In this document: piece after piece, positions 8,125 to 16,652 of the stretch
Layout of the letters: each line of letters starts with the position of its first letter
Numbering within the stretch: position 1 is the stretch's first letter
Assembly (NCBI RefSeq): GCF_026810505.1
Contig: NZ_CP101750.1
Location: forward strand, 7,676,515 to 7,740,514
DNA: 64,000 nt
Origin: Streptomyces sp. Je 1-369
GTDB taxonomy: Bacteria > Actinomycetota > Actinomycetes > Streptomycetales > Streptomycetaceae
Direction of reading: 5' to 3'
Notes under the pieces: model-generated
Databases searched by the model: none
The model's input: only the letters and a program-made list of their open reading frames with translations
Told to the model about the DNA's origin: nothing
Program-made: the position numbers and the translations under genes

Positions 8125-9237
8125 ATGAGGGGCATGGGGAAGACGAAGTCGACGAGGCGGATGGTATTGACGGGACTGTGCGGGGCGATGCTCGCCGGAA
8201 CCGTCCTCGCGGCACCGGGCGCCGCGCGGGCGGACGGCGGCGCGCACCACCCGGACCGGAAACCGCACTGGCAGCTCAAGGACAGCGGCACCGACGCCCG
8301 CTTCCGGGGCCTCGCCGCGGTCAGCCGGAACACGGCGTGGGTGGCCGGTACGAAGGGGACGGTGCTGCGTACCGCCGACGGGGGCAAGACGTGGCGCGAA
8401 GTCTCCCCGCCCGGCGCCGCCGGTCTGGAGTTCCGCGACATCGAGGCATTCGACGGCCGCCGCGCGGTGGTCCTCGCCATCGGTGAGGGCGAGGCGTCGC
8501 GGGTGCTGCGCACCGACGACGGCGGGGCCACCTGGACGGAGTCGTTCCGCAACACCGACGCCAAGGCGTTCTACGACTGCATGACCTTCTTCGACCGGCG
8601 CCACGGCCTGGCGATGAGCGATCCCGTCGACGGGAAGTTCCGCATCCTGTCCACCGCCGACGGTGGCCGGCCCTGGAAGGTCCTGCCGAACGCCGGGATG
8701 CCCGCGGCACAGGAGGGCGAGGCCGGGTTCGCGGCGAGCGGCCAGTGCCTGGTGAGCAACGGGCCGCGGGACGTGTGGCTGGCCACGGGCGGTGCGGCAC
8801 GCGCGCGTGTCCTGCACTCCGCCGACCGCGGACTGACCTGGAAGGCCATCGATGCGCCGATCCCGGCGGGCGACCCGGCCCGCGGCGTCTTCGGGCTCGC
8901 CTTCCGCGACCGTACGCACGGCATCGCGGTGGGCGGCGACTACCGCGCAGACCAGCCGTCCCCGAAGGCGGCCGCGGTGACCCGGGACGGCGGCGGCCGC
9001 TGGGACCAGGCGGGGGCGCCGCCGCCCGCCTACCGCTCGGGCGTGGCGTGGTTCCCGCACAGCCGCTCCGTTGCGCTCGCGGTCGGCCCGACGGGCACCG
9101 ACGTCACGACGGACGGCGGCCGGAGCTGGCGGACCGTCGATTCCGGGTCGTACGACACCGTGGACTGCACCCCTGACCGGGGCTGCTGGGCCGCGGGGGA
9201 GAAGGGACGGATCGCCCGCCTGGAGGGACGGCGGTAG
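8125..9237 (+). CDS. Secreted YCF48-like / BNR-repeat beta-propeller protein
   Basis: This exported protein of 370 residues has a signal peptide: a basic MRGMGKTKSTRRM start, a hydrophobic VLTGLCGAMLAGTVLAAPG core and an Ala-rich cleavage region near residues 30-35. The mature part is built of repeated blade motifs of the T-x-D-G-G-x-x-W type (TADGGKTW, TDDGGATW, TADGGRPW, TTDGGRSW), which mark BNR/YCF48 propellers. Such proteins bind ligands or assemble partners and are often loosely named oxidoreductases. Two cysteines near the end (VDCTPDRGCW) could pair. No catalytic residue set was identified. ATG 8125 was preferred over ATG 8134 only because it is first; neither has a clear ribosome-binding site. 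Confidence 0.82.
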   Translation: MRGMGKTKSTRRMVLTGLCGAMLAGTVLAAPGAARADGGAHHPDRKPHWQLKDSGTDARFRGLAAVSRNTAWVAGTKGTVLRTADGGKTWREVSPPGAAGLEFRDIEAFDGRRAVVLAIGEGEASRVLRTDDGGATWTESFRNTDAKAFYDCMTFFDRRHGLAMSDPVDGKFRILSTADGGRPWKVLPNAGMPAAQEGEAGFAASGQCLVSNGPRDVWLATGGAARARVLHSADRGLTWKAIDAPIPAGDPARGVFGLAFRDRTHGIAVGGDYRADQPSPKAAAVTRDGGGRWDQAGAPPPAYRSGVAWFPHSRSVALAVGPTGTDVTTDGGRSWRTVDSGSYDTVDCTPDRGCWAAGEKGRIARLEGRR

Positions 9238-9256
9238 GCCGGCCCCGACGCGGGGT

Positions 9257-9556
9257 TCAGGCCGGGAGCTGCTCGCGGTACGTGGCGAGGGGCGGGGCCG
9301 TCTTCGTCGCGTAGAACTCGGTGATCCGGTACGTGCACACCTCGGCCACGGTGAACGGGTCCTCGGCGACGAGCTTCTCGATCTCCGCGCGGTCCCGCGC
9401 GACGGCGATGATCACGCCGCCGTCGCGCGGGTTCTTGCGGCCCGATGCGATGAACACGCCTGCCTCGTACTGCTGGTCGAGCCAGGCGACGTGGGCCTCC
9501 AGCTGCTCGTCGACGGCGGAGACCGGCGCGGTGTAGGTCAATTCGAGAATGAACAT
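9257..9556 (-). CDS. YciI-like protein (dimeric alpha-beta barrel superfamily)
   Basis: This 99-residue cytosolic protein has the YciI fold: an N-terminal strand MFILELTYTAPV, a helix DEQLEAHVAWLDQQYEAG, the strand-turn FIASGRKNPRDGGVIIAVA and the segment LVAEDPFTVAEVCTYRITEF with the conserved D-P-F. YciI proteins are small dimers with a His/Asp pair proposed as the active site (here in HVAWLD and the D of EDPF); most have no assigned reaction. It is a single gene, converging with the propeller gene upstream in the window. Confidence 0.85.
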   Translation of the reverse strand: MFILELTYTAPVSAVDEQLEAHVAWLDQQYEAGVFIASGRKNPRDGGVIIAVARDRAEIEKLVAEDPFTVAEVCTYRITEFYATKTAPPLATYREQLPA

Positions 9557-9615
9557 GATCGCGAGGCTACCGGGCGGCCCCGGCTGCGCAGACCTCGGCC
9601 AAGGACGACGTGTGC

Positions 9616-11061
9616 TCAGTCGGTGACTTCGATCTTCCCGTTGGCCGAGGGGGCCGAGGGGGCGGAGGCAGCCGGGGCGACGGGGCTCGCGGACCTGCCG
9701 CCCGTGATGTTCTTGAGCAGCTCGGCGAGGTCGACCCCCGTCGTGGAGCTGAGGAGCTCGACGCCCTGGGCGACGTTGTCGGCGACCGTGCGGGACAGCT
9801 GGCCCGCCCCGTCCGTCGAGATGACCGTCATCTTGTCCACCGCGCTGAGCGGCTCGGACGCCTTGGCGACCACGCTCGGCAGGACCTCGACGAGCATCTG
9901 CAGGACGGCCGCGTCGCCGTACTGCGCGAACGCGTCGGCCTTCTTGCGCATCGCCTCCGCCTCCGCGGCACCCCGTGCGCCGATCGAGGCGGCCTCGGCC
10001 TCACCCTCCAGGCGTACGGCGTCGGCCAGTGCGGCACGGTGCGCCTTCTCGCCCTCACCGGTCAGACGAGCCCGCTGCGCGTCGGCCTCCGCCTGCTTGA
10101 CCAGGCCGATCCTGCGGGCCTCCGCCTCCTGCTCGGCCTGGTAGCGCGCGGCGTCGGCGGGCTTGCGGACCTGGGTGTCCAACTCGCTGTCGGTGAGCGC
10201 CGCCTGGCGCTTGGCGACCTTCTCCTGCTCGGTGAGCACGTCCTGCTGCCGCGCGGCCTCGGCGAGCGGCCCCGCGGCGCTCGCACGCGCCGCCGCCTCG
10301 TCCGTCTCGGCCTTGATCTCGGCCTGCTTGAGGTAGAAGGTCCGCTGCGCGACGGCGATCTCCTCCTCCGCCTTCAGGCGTGCCTGCTCGGCGGCGCGGC
10401 GCGCCACGGCCTCGGCGATGTCCGCCTCCTGCCTGGCGCGGGCGGCCTCCGGACGGCCGAGGTCCTCCAGGTAGGAGCCCTCGGTGGTGATGTCCTGGAT
10501 CTGGAAGGCGTCGAGGACCAGGCCCTGCCCGGAGAGGCTGGCCTCGGCCTCCTCGGCGACCTGCCCGGCGAACGCGGCACGGTCCCGGATGATGTCCTCG
10601 ACCGACATGCGGCCCACGATGGAGCGCAGCGCGCCGGAGAGCACCTCCTGCGTGAAGCCGACGATGCCGTCCTGCTGCACGAGGAAGCGCTGGGCCGCGG
10701 CCCGTATCGAGTCCTCGGTGCCGCCGACCTTCACGATGGCGACGCCTTCGAGGTTCGCCTTGACGCCGCGCAGCGTGACCGCGCCACGCACGGCGATCGG
10801 GATGTGCCGTGAGGACAGGTCGAGGGTGAACTTCTGCTGCACGAACGGCACGACGAAGACGCCACCGCCGACCACGACCTTCTGGCCGCTGTTGTCGGTC
10901 ATGACCCGGCCGGTGTCCGGATCGGTGGACTTCTTGCCGCGCCGGCCGGTCACGATGAAGGCCTCGCTGGGCCCGGCGACCTTGTAGCGCGTGATGACGA
11001 CGAGCGCCAACAGGACGAGGAGTACGACGACTCCGACGAACGAGAACAGAACTGGACTCAT
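9616..11061 (-). CDS. Flotillin-family (SPFH) membrane scaffold protein
   Basis: This 481-residue flotillin/YuaG-type protein would organise membrane microdomains. It has an N-terminal membrane segment (FVGVVVLLVLLALVVITRY, about residues 7-25) and then an SPFH/band-7 domain starting GPSEAFIVTGRRG. A long Ala/Glu-rich coiled coil with repeated AEAE/QAEA heptads covers about residues 200-390, and a flexible Pro/Ser/Ala tail ends the chain. The ATG at 11059-11061 gives the canonical start MSPVLFSFVG. The NfeD-like gene lies 74 bp upstream on the same strand; flotillin and NfeD are a standard pair. In bacteria, flotillin domains are often enriched in hopanoid-like lipids, a tempting but unproven link to the hopanoid operon in this window. 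Confidence 0.9.
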   Translation of the reverse strand: MSPVLFSFVGVVVLLVLLALVVITRYKVAGPSEAFIVTGRRGKKSTDPDTGRVMTDNSGQKVVVGGGVFVVPFVQQKFTLDLSSRHIPIAVRGAVTLRGVKANLEGVAIVKVGGTEDSIRAAAQRFLVQQDGIVGFTQEVLSGALRSIVGRMSVEDIIRDRAAFAGQVAEEAEASLSGQGLVLDAFQIQDITTEGSYLEDLGRPEAARARQEADIAEAVARRAAEQARLKAEEEIAVAQRTFYLKQAEIKAETDEAAARASAAGPLAEAARQQDVLTEQEKVAKRQAALTDSELDTQVRKPADAARYQAEQEAEARRIGLVKQAEADAQRARLTGEGEKAHRAALADAVRLEGEAEAASIGARGAAEAEAMRKKADAFAQYGDAAVLQMLVEVLPSVVAKASEPLSAVDKMTVISTDGAGQLSRTVADNVAQGVELLSSTTGVDLAELLKNITGGRSASPVAPAASAPSAPSANGKIEVTD

Positions 11062-11135
11062 GGTGCATTCCCCCCTTGCCACCCGGGGACGGCAGATCGG
11101 TTGCGAAGATTGGTGAGGCGGTGGAACGGTGGCGC

Positions 11136-11651
11136 TCAGCGTTCGACGGGCCGGACCGCCACCGACGTCGGCGACAGTGCCGCGTCGACCCAGATCTCGG
11201 TGCCCTGTGCCACCGCGGCGGAGCTGCGGGCCGCGTACTTCACGCGCTGGCCCGCGAGGTGCAGCAGCACCTCGCCGTAGCCGTCCGCCGGAATCGCCGT
11301 GACCACGGACCCCGCGGTGCCCACGAGATCGTCGCCGCGCGGTGTGGGAGCGGTCTGTTCGCGCATCAGGGCGCGGGTGACCTTCCACGTCACCCAGCCC
11401 GCCCCGGTCCCGGCGCAGGCTCCCGCGACGGTGGCGGGACCGGCGCCGAGGCCGGTCGTGCCGAGCACGAGCGCTCCGCCGAAGCCGAGCATGGAGACGA
11501 ATCCGGCGATGACCGGCAGGGACAGGAGCCCGTCGAAGAGCCCGTCCAGCGCCCCCGCTCCTCCGAAGAGTCCTTCCAGGACCCCGTCGAGGAGGAGCGA
11601 GAGCACCAGCAGCACGATCCCCGCGATGCCGAGACCAAGAAACACCGTCAT
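11136..11651 (-). CDS. NfeD-like membrane protein, flotillin partner
   Basis: This 171-residue protein starts with a strongly hydrophobic region (MTVFLGLGIAGIVLLVLSLL and two or more further segments to about residue 90). It ends in a small beta-barrel OB-type domain (about residues 105-165; DDLVGTAGSVVTAIPADGYG and VAQGTEIWVDAALSPTSV), which is the NfeD C-terminal domain. There is no N-terminal serine-protease domain, so this is the short NfeD type. It precedes the flotillin gene on the same strand and probably shares its transcript. Such pairs are thought to stabilise each other at the membrane. Confidence 0.82.
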   Translation of the reverse strand: MTVFLGLGIAGIVLLVLSLLLDGVLEGLFGGAGALDGLFDGLLSLPVIAGFVSMLGFGGALVLGTTGLGAGPATVAGACAGTGAGWVTWKVTRALMREQTAPTPRGDDLVGTAGSVVTAIPADGYGEVLLHLAGQRVKYAARSSAAVAQGTEIWVDAALSPTSVAVRPVER

Positions 11652-11817
11652 CGGATCACTTCCCCCGTCGCGCCGTTCACCTCGGTACGAGGGAATGGTG
11701 ACATGGCGGACCGGTGCCGTTCATTGCCTGAACCCGGCAATCTTTACGCGTCTTTAATGCCGAACGCCTTCGGCCGGAAGGGGGCGCGTTTTCGCGCCAA
11801 CTAGGCTTCCCCGCACT

Positions 11818-12507
11818 ATGAGCAGCTACGCGATGCCCTCCGACTGGCCCACCGACGAGCGGACGGCACGCGCCGTCCAGGACGAACTGCGCGCCCGCGT
11901 CGTCCTCGACGAGACGGGCCCGCCGCCCGGCACGGGCCGTGTGACCGGCGTGGACGTCGCGTACGACGACGAGCGGGGCGTCGTCGCCGCGGCCGTCGTG
12001 GTCCTCGACGCCGCGACGCTCGACGTGGTCGAGGAGGCGACGGCCGTCGGCAAGGTGGCGTTCCCCTATGTCCCCGGCCTGCTCGCGTTCCGTGAGATCC
12101 CCACGGTCCTGAGCGCGCTCGGCGGGCTGCGCTCCGACCCCGGCCTGGTCGTCTGCGACGGCTACGGAGTGGCCCACCCGCGCCGCTTCGGCCTGGCGAG
12201 CCACCTGGGCGTCCTGACGGGACTGCCGACCATCGGCGTCGCCAAGAACCCCTTCACCTTCGCGTACGAGGATCCGGCCACCGCGCGGGGAAGCGCGTCG
12301 CCGCTGCTGGACGGCGCGGAAGAGGTGGGGCGTGCGCTGCGCACCCGCGAGGGCGTGAAGCCGGTCTTCGTCTCCGCGGGGCACCGGGTCTCCCTGGACC
12401 GGGCCTGCGCCCACACCCTGCGCCTCACCCCCCGCTACCGGCTGCCGGAATCCACCCGCCGCGCGGACGCGCTGTGCCGCTCGGCACTGCGGGAAGTGGC
12501 CGGTTGA
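11818..12507 (+). CDS. nfi: Deoxyinosine 3'-endonuclease (endonuclease V)
   Basis: This 229-residue DNA repair enzyme cuts the second phosphodiester 3' of deoxyinosine, the product of adenine deamination. Endonuclease V hallmarks are GVDVAYDDERG (metal-binding Asp on strand 1), FPYVPGLLAFREIP (wedge and Glu), CDGYGVAHPRRFGLASHLGV (Asp and the inosine pocket) and GVAKNPF. It starts with ATG at 11818; no obvious Shine-Dalgarno sequence is seen. It is a single gene running in the same direction as the downstream GAPDH gene, 58 bp apart. Confidence 0.93.
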   Translation: MSSYAMPSDWPTDERTARAVQDELRARVVLDETGPPPGTGRVTGVDVAYDDERGVVAAAVVVLDAATLDVVEEATAVGKVAFPYVPGLLAFREIPTVLSALGGLRSDPGLVVCDGYGVAHPRRFGLASHLGVLTGLPTIGVAKNPFTFAYEDPATARGSASPLLDGAEEVGRALRTREGVKPVFVSAGHRVSLDRACAHTLRLTPRYRLPESTRRADALCRSALREVAG

Positions 12508-12565
12508 GAGTCGGACAAGTGAGCGGGTTAGCATATGAGCGCCGCCTAGCTCGAAAGATACTCCT

Positions 12566-14011
12566 GTGACTGTCAATGACGACTCGTTCACCAATTGGAA
12601 GCACCGCGAGGAGATCGCGGAGTCGATGATCCCGATCATCGGGAAGCTGCACCGCGAGCGGGACGTGACGGTCCTGCTGCACAGCCGCTCCTTGGTGAAC
12701 AAGTCGGTGGTCAGCATCCTGAAGACCCACCGATTCGCCCGGCAGATCGCCGGTCAGGAGCTCTCGGTCACCGAGACGCTGCCGTTCTTGCAGGCTCTCA
12801 CCACGCTCGACCTCGGCCCCTCGCAGATCGACCTGGCCCTGCTCGCGGAGGCTCACAAGGCCGATGACCGCGGACTGACCGTCGAGCAGTTCACCGCCGA
12901 GGCGGTCGCCGGGGCCATCGGCGCCAACAAGGCCGAGCGCAGCGAGGGACGCGACGTCGTCCTGTACGGCTTCGGCCGCATCGGCCGCCTCGTCGCCCGT
13001 CTTCTCATCGAGAAGTCCGGCTCGGGGAACGGCCTGCGGCTGCGCGCCATCGTCGTGCGCGGGGGCGGCGACCAGGACCTCGTGAAGCGCGCCTCGCTGC
13101 TGCGCCGCGACTCCATCCACGGCCAGTTCCAGGGCACGATCACCGTCGACGAGGCGAACAGCACGATCGTCGCCAACGGCAACGAGATCAAGGTGATCTA
13201 CGCCAACGACCCGTCCGAGGTCGACTACACGGCGTACGGCATCAAGGACGCCATCCTCGTCGACAACACCGGCAAGTGGCGCGACCGCGAGGGCCTCTCC
13301 AAGCACCTGCGCCCGGGCATCGACAAGGTCGTCCTGACCGCCCCCGGCAAGGGCGACGTCCCGAACATCGTGCACGGCGTCAACCACGACACGATCAAGC
13401 CGGACGAGCAGATCCTGTCCTGCGCCTCCTGCACCACCAACGCGATCGTCCCGCCGCTGAAGGCGATGGCGGACGAGTACGGCGTGCTGCGCGGCCACGT
13501 GGAGACCGTCCACTCGTTCACCAACGACCAGAACCTGCTGGACAACTACCACAAGGCCGACCGCCGGGGCCGCTCCGCGCCGCTCAACATGGTCATCACC
13601 GAGACCGGCGCCGCCTCCGCCGTCGCGAAGGCGCTGCCCGACCTCAAGGCCCCGATCACCGGCAGCTCGATCCGCGTGCCCGTGCCGGACGTCTCGATCG
13701 CGATCCTCAGCCTGCGCCTGGGCCGCGAGACCACCCGCGACGAGGTCCTGGACTACCTGCGCGACGTGTCGCTGCACTCGCCGCTGAAGCGGCAGATCGA
13801 CTTCACGACGGCACCCGACGCGGTCTCGATGGACTTCGTCGGTTCGCGCCACGCGTCGATCGTCGACGCCGGTGCCACCAAGGTCGACGGCGACAACGCG
13901 ATCCTCTACCTCTGGTACGACAACGAGTTCGGCTACTCGTGCCAGGTCATCCGGGTCGTCCAGTACGTCTCCGGCGTCGAGTACCCGACCTACCCGGCGC
14001 CGGTGGCCTGA
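12566..14011 (+). CDS. gap: Glyceraldehyde-3-phosphate dehydrogenase, long N-terminally extended form
   Basis: This enzyme oxidises glyceraldehyde-3-phosphate to 1,3-bisphosphoglycerate. At 481 residues it has about 125 extra N-terminal residues of predicted helix (WKHREEIAESMIPIIGKLHR and on) before the Rossmann motif LYGFGRIGR (about 133-141). The catalytic Cys is C289 in SCASCTTNAI, and WYDNEFGYS near the end is the family signature. The extended form is a second GAPDH class present in Streptomyces beside the ordinary glycolytic one; whether it favours NADP or the gluconeogenic direction is not evident. It starts with GTG 12566. A perfect 20-bp palindromic terminator follows 22 bp after the stop. 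Confidence 0.93.
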   Translation: MTVNDDSFTNWKHREEIAESMIPIIGKLHRERDVTVLLHSRSLVNKSVVSILKTHRFARQIAGQELSVTETLPFLQALTTLDLGPSQIDLALLAEAHKADDRGLTVEQFTAEAVAGAIGANKAERSEGRDVVLYGFGRIGRLVARLLIEKSGSGNGLRLRAIVVRGGGDQDLVKRASLLRRDSIHGQFQGTITVDEANSTIVANGNEIKVIYANDPSEVDYTAYGIKDAILVDNTGKWRDREGLSKHLRPGIDKVVLTAPGKGDVPNIVHGVNHDTIKPDEQILSCASCTTNAIVPPLKAMADEYGVLRGHVETVHSFTNDQNLLDNYHKADRRGRSAPLNMVITETGAASAVAKALPDLKAPITGSSIRVPVPDVSIAILSLRLGRETTRDEVLDYLRDVSLHSPLKRQIDFTTAPDAVSMDFVGSRHASIVDAGATKVDGDNAILYLWYDNEFGYSCQVIRVVQYVSGVEYPTYPAPVA

Positions 14012-14033
14012 CCCCCGGCTCACCGGACCCCAA

Positions 14034-14073
14034 GGGAAATGCCCCCGCACGCGCGCGTGCGGGGGCATTTCCC
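14034..14073. terminator. Bidirectional terminator between gap and the enoyl-reductase-like gene
   Basis: This is a perfect 20+20-base palindrome (left arm GGGAAATGCCCCCGCACGCG), placed 22 bp after the gap stop and 12 bp beyond the stop of the convergent minus-strand gene. There is an A/T-rich base on both sides but no U tract, as is usual in streptomycetes. Confidence 0.85.
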
Positions 14074-14085
14074 TGTGCCGTCCCT

Positions 14086-15318
14086 CTAGAGGTGCGATGC
14101 CTCGCGCTCCGCGACGACCCGGAACGTGAGCCCCACCGTCCGCAGTCGCTCGATCAGCGCGTCGCCCATCGCCACGGCCGTCGTGACCTGCCCGGCCGTC
14201 GGCGGCAGGGAGTCCAGGGCGAGGCAGAGCGCCGACTCGCCCAGCATCCGCGCGGTCTCCCCGTAACCGGGGTCGCCGCCCGACACCTCGGTGAACACCC
14301 GCTTCCCGCCGCCCTCGCCGACGAACCGGACCGAGAACCACGACGACGCACGGCGTGCCTCGTCAGGGCCGTCCCCGGGCTTCAGGCGCGCGGACAGCCA
14401 CCGCCGCGCGGGCGGCAGCTGCGCGACCGCGAGGAGCCCGCCGAGGGCCACGGGGGCGGCCAGTGCGACCGGCAGCGACTTCACGGCCGCGTAGTGCCGG
14501 TAGCGGAAGTCCGGCCCGTACCGGTCCAGGGCGCGCGCCGAGCGCTGCACCACCTGAGGGTCGATCGTCGGCAGCGGAAGTGCCCACGCGCCGACCTCTC
14601 CCGCGTACCGGGGCGTGCCGGGCGGGGCGTACGCCTTGCGGCCCACCGCCCGGGGTTCGTGCCGGCGGCGGTCCTTCGCGGCGGCGAGCATCTGCGGTCC
14701 CCGCCCGAACTGGTTGAGCGCGGAGGCGAAGGTGCCGCCGGAGAACCGCGCGCCGACCCTGACGAACCCGTCCACGCGCAACGGCACGTCCTCGGGCAGC
14801 TGCTGAACGGTGAAGTAGGCCCCCAGGTCGTGCGGGACCGAGTCGAAGCCGCAGGAGTGCACGAGCCGCGCGCCGGTCTCCCGCGCGCGGGCGTCGTGCT
14901 TCACATACATGAGGTCGACGAACTCCGGCTCACCCGTCAGGTCCACGTAGTCAGTGCCCGCTTCGGCGCACGCCCCGACTAGCTCCTGTCCGTACGTCAG
15001 GTACGGCCCGACGGTGGAGGCGACCACGCGCGCGTGGGAGGCCATGTCCCGCAGCGACGCGGGGTCCGCCACGTCGGCGCGGACGAGGGGGAGTTCCGCG
15101 CACGCCGGACTGATCGCGGAAAGCCGCTTCCGCAGCCCCTCGAGCTTGCTGGTGTCGCGCCCGGCGATCGCCCACCGCACTCCTTCGGGGGCGTGGGCGG
15201 CGAGATGCTCAGCGGTGAGCACCCCCACGAAACCCGTCGCTCCGAAGAGCACGATGTCGTACGCGCGCTCGCTGACGTCGCTGTTGTCGCTGCTCTTGTC
15301 GCTCTTACGACTGGTCAT
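14086..15318 (-). CDS. Saccharopine-dehydrogenase-like NAD(P) protein, trans-acting enoyl reductase family
   Basis: This 410-residue protein opens with a hydrophilic tail and a Rossmann motif YDIVLFGATGFVGVLTAEHL (about residues 19-38), followed by WAIAGRDTSKLEGLRKRL, as in the saccharopine reductase-like family and mycobacterial trans-acting enoyl reductases. HSCGFDSVPHDLGAYF is the other family block. A hydrophobic stretch around residue 300 (SLPVALAAPVALGGLLAVAQ) may anchor it to the membrane. Substrate is unknown; enoyl or polyketide-type lipids are likely from relatives. The ATG at 15316-15318 has GGAGAGG nearby. It diverges from the racemase gene, sharing a 173-bp regulatory region. Confidence 0.78.
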   Translation of the reverse strand: MTSRKSDKSSDNSDVSERAYDIVLFGATGFVGVLTAEHLAAHAPEGVRWAIAGRDTSKLEGLRKRLSAISPACAELPLVRADVADPASLRDMASHARVVASTVGPYLTYGQELVGACAEAGTDYVDLTGEPEFVDLMYVKHDARARETGARLVHSCGFDSVPHDLGAYFTVQQLPEDVPLRVDGFVRVGARFSGGTFASALNQFGRGPQMLAAAKDRRRHEPRAVGRKAYAPPGTPRYAGEVGAWALPLPTIDPQVVQRSARALDRYGPDFRYRHYAAVKSLPVALAAPVALGGLLAVAQLPPARRWLSARLKPGDGPDEARRASSWFSVRFVGEGGGKRVFTEVSGGDPGYGETARMLGESALCLALDSLPPTAGQVTTAVAMGDALIERLRTVGLTFRVVAEREASHL

Positions 15319-15396
15319 GGCACCTCTCCGCCGTAGGCCCCCGCGCAGTTGTCGGTGGCCGAGGCTAGCGCGCGTCGCGGCGACGCCGCCAGAATT

Positions 15397-15412
15397 GTCT
15401 AAGCGCTTGCTC
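15397..15412. promoter_or_regulatory. Palindromic operator candidate between divergent lipid genes
   Basis: GTCTAAGCGCTTGCTC contains the 8-bp palindrome AAGCGCTT (15401-15408), in the 173-bp divergent region between the enoyl-reductase-like gene and the racemase operon. AAGCGCTT cores occur in operators of actinobacterial TetR regulators of fatty-acid catabolism. A second, weaker dyad (CACTG...CAGTG) lies near 15450-15480, close to the racemase start. Confidence 0.35.
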
Positions 15413-15491
15413 GTCAAGGGCTTGTGCGTAGTGGAACACGTTCTTAGCATCACTGGTGTTACATCAGTTGTGTCACAGTGCTGGGGGCTCA

Positions 15492-16652
15492 ATGACGATG
15501 CCGGGCAAGGGCGTTCACGGACCGCTCGCCGGAGTGCGTGTGGTGGAGCTGGCGGGCATCGGGCCCGGCCCGTTCGCGGCCATGCTCCTTGCCGACCTGG
15601 GCGCCGACGTCGTGCGCGTCGACCGGCCGGGCGGCGGCGGCCTCGCGATCAACCCCGAGTATGACGTGACCAACCGCAACAAACGGTCCGTCATCGTCGA
15701 CCTCAAGGCTGATGACGGCCCTGCGCGCGTCCTCGGCCTGGCCGCACGCGCCGACGTCCTCATCGAGGGCTACCGGCCCGGCGTCGCCGAGCGCCTCGGC
15801 GTGGGACCCGACGCCTGCCACGCCCGCAATCCGAAGCTGGTCTACGGCCGGATGACCGGCTGGGGCCAGGAAGGGCCGCTCGCCCAGCGCGCGGGCCACG
15901 ACATCGCGTACATCGCCATCACCGGCACCCTCGGCATGATCGGCAACCCCGACGAGCCGCCCGCCATCCCCGCGAACCTCGTGGGGGACTACGCGGGCGG
16001 CTCGCTCTATCTCGTCGTCGGCATCCTCGCCGCGCTGCACCACGCGCGCGTGCACGGCACCGGACAGGTGGTGGACGCCGCCATCGTCGACGGCGCGGCC
16101 CACCTCTCCACGATGATCCACGGCATGCTCGCGGCCGGCGGCTGGCAGGACCGGCGCGGCGCCAACCTCCTGGACGGCGGCTGCCCGTTCTACGGGACGT
16201 ACGAGACCGCGGACGGCGGCTACATGGCCGTGGGCTCCCTGGAGCAGCAGTTCTACGACGAGTTCACCGCCCTGCTGGGCCTCGCCGACTCCGCGCCCGC
16301 CCGCAAGGACCTGGCCCGCTGGGGCGAGCTGCGCGAGGCCGTCGCCGCCCGCTTCAAGGAACGTACGCGCGACCAGTGGACGGCCGTCTTCCAGGACTCC
16401 GACGCGTGCGTGGCGCCCGTGCTCTCCCTGCGCGAGGCGCCCGCCCACCCGCACCTCGCGGCCCGCGGCACCTTCACCGACCACGGCGGCATCACCCAGC
16501 CCGCTCCCGCGCCCCGCTTCTCCGCGACCCCGGCCCAGGTCCGCAGCGGCCCCGCACAGCCCGGCGCAGACACCGCCGACGTGGCCCGCGACTGGGACGT
16601 ACCGGCTCTCTCGCACCCATCGACCCGAGCGACCGCGGAGGAAGACCACTGA
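15492..16652 (+). CDS. mcr: Alpha-methylacyl-CoA racemase (CaiB/BaiF family III)
   Basis: This enzyme interconverts (2R)- and (2S)-2-methylacyl-CoA so that methyl-branched fatty acids can enter beta-oxidation; branched acyl chains are the main fatty acids of Streptomyces. It is 386 residues. The opening GVRVVELAGIGPGPFAAMLL and the catalytic pair H136 (GHDIAY) and D166 (LVGDYAGGS) match the His126/Asp156 spacing of the mycobacterial enzyme. It starts with ATG 15492, and a second in-frame ATG lies two codons later. It is the first gene of a beta-oxidation run: its TGA overlaps the ATG of the F420 oxidoreductase by one base. A CaiB-type CoA transferase is the alternative but fits less well. Confidence 0.88.
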   Translation: MTMPGKGVHGPLAGVRVVELAGIGPGPFAAMLLADLGADVVRVDRPGGGGLAINPEYDVTNRNKRSVIVDLKADDGPARVLGLAARADVLIEGYRPGVAERLGVGPDACHARNPKLVYGRMTGWGQEGPLAQRAGHDIAYIAITGTLGMIGNPDEPPAIPANLVGDYAGGSLYLVVGILAALHHARVHGTGQVVDAAIVDGAAHLSTMIHGMLAAGGWQDRRGANLLDGGCPFYGTYETADGGYMAVGSLEQQFYDEFTALLGLADSAPARKDLARWGELREAVAARFKERTRDQWTAVFQDSDACVAPVLSLREAPAHPHLAARGTFTDHGGITQPAPAPRFSATPAQVRSGPAQPGADTADVARDWDVPALSHPSTRATAEEDH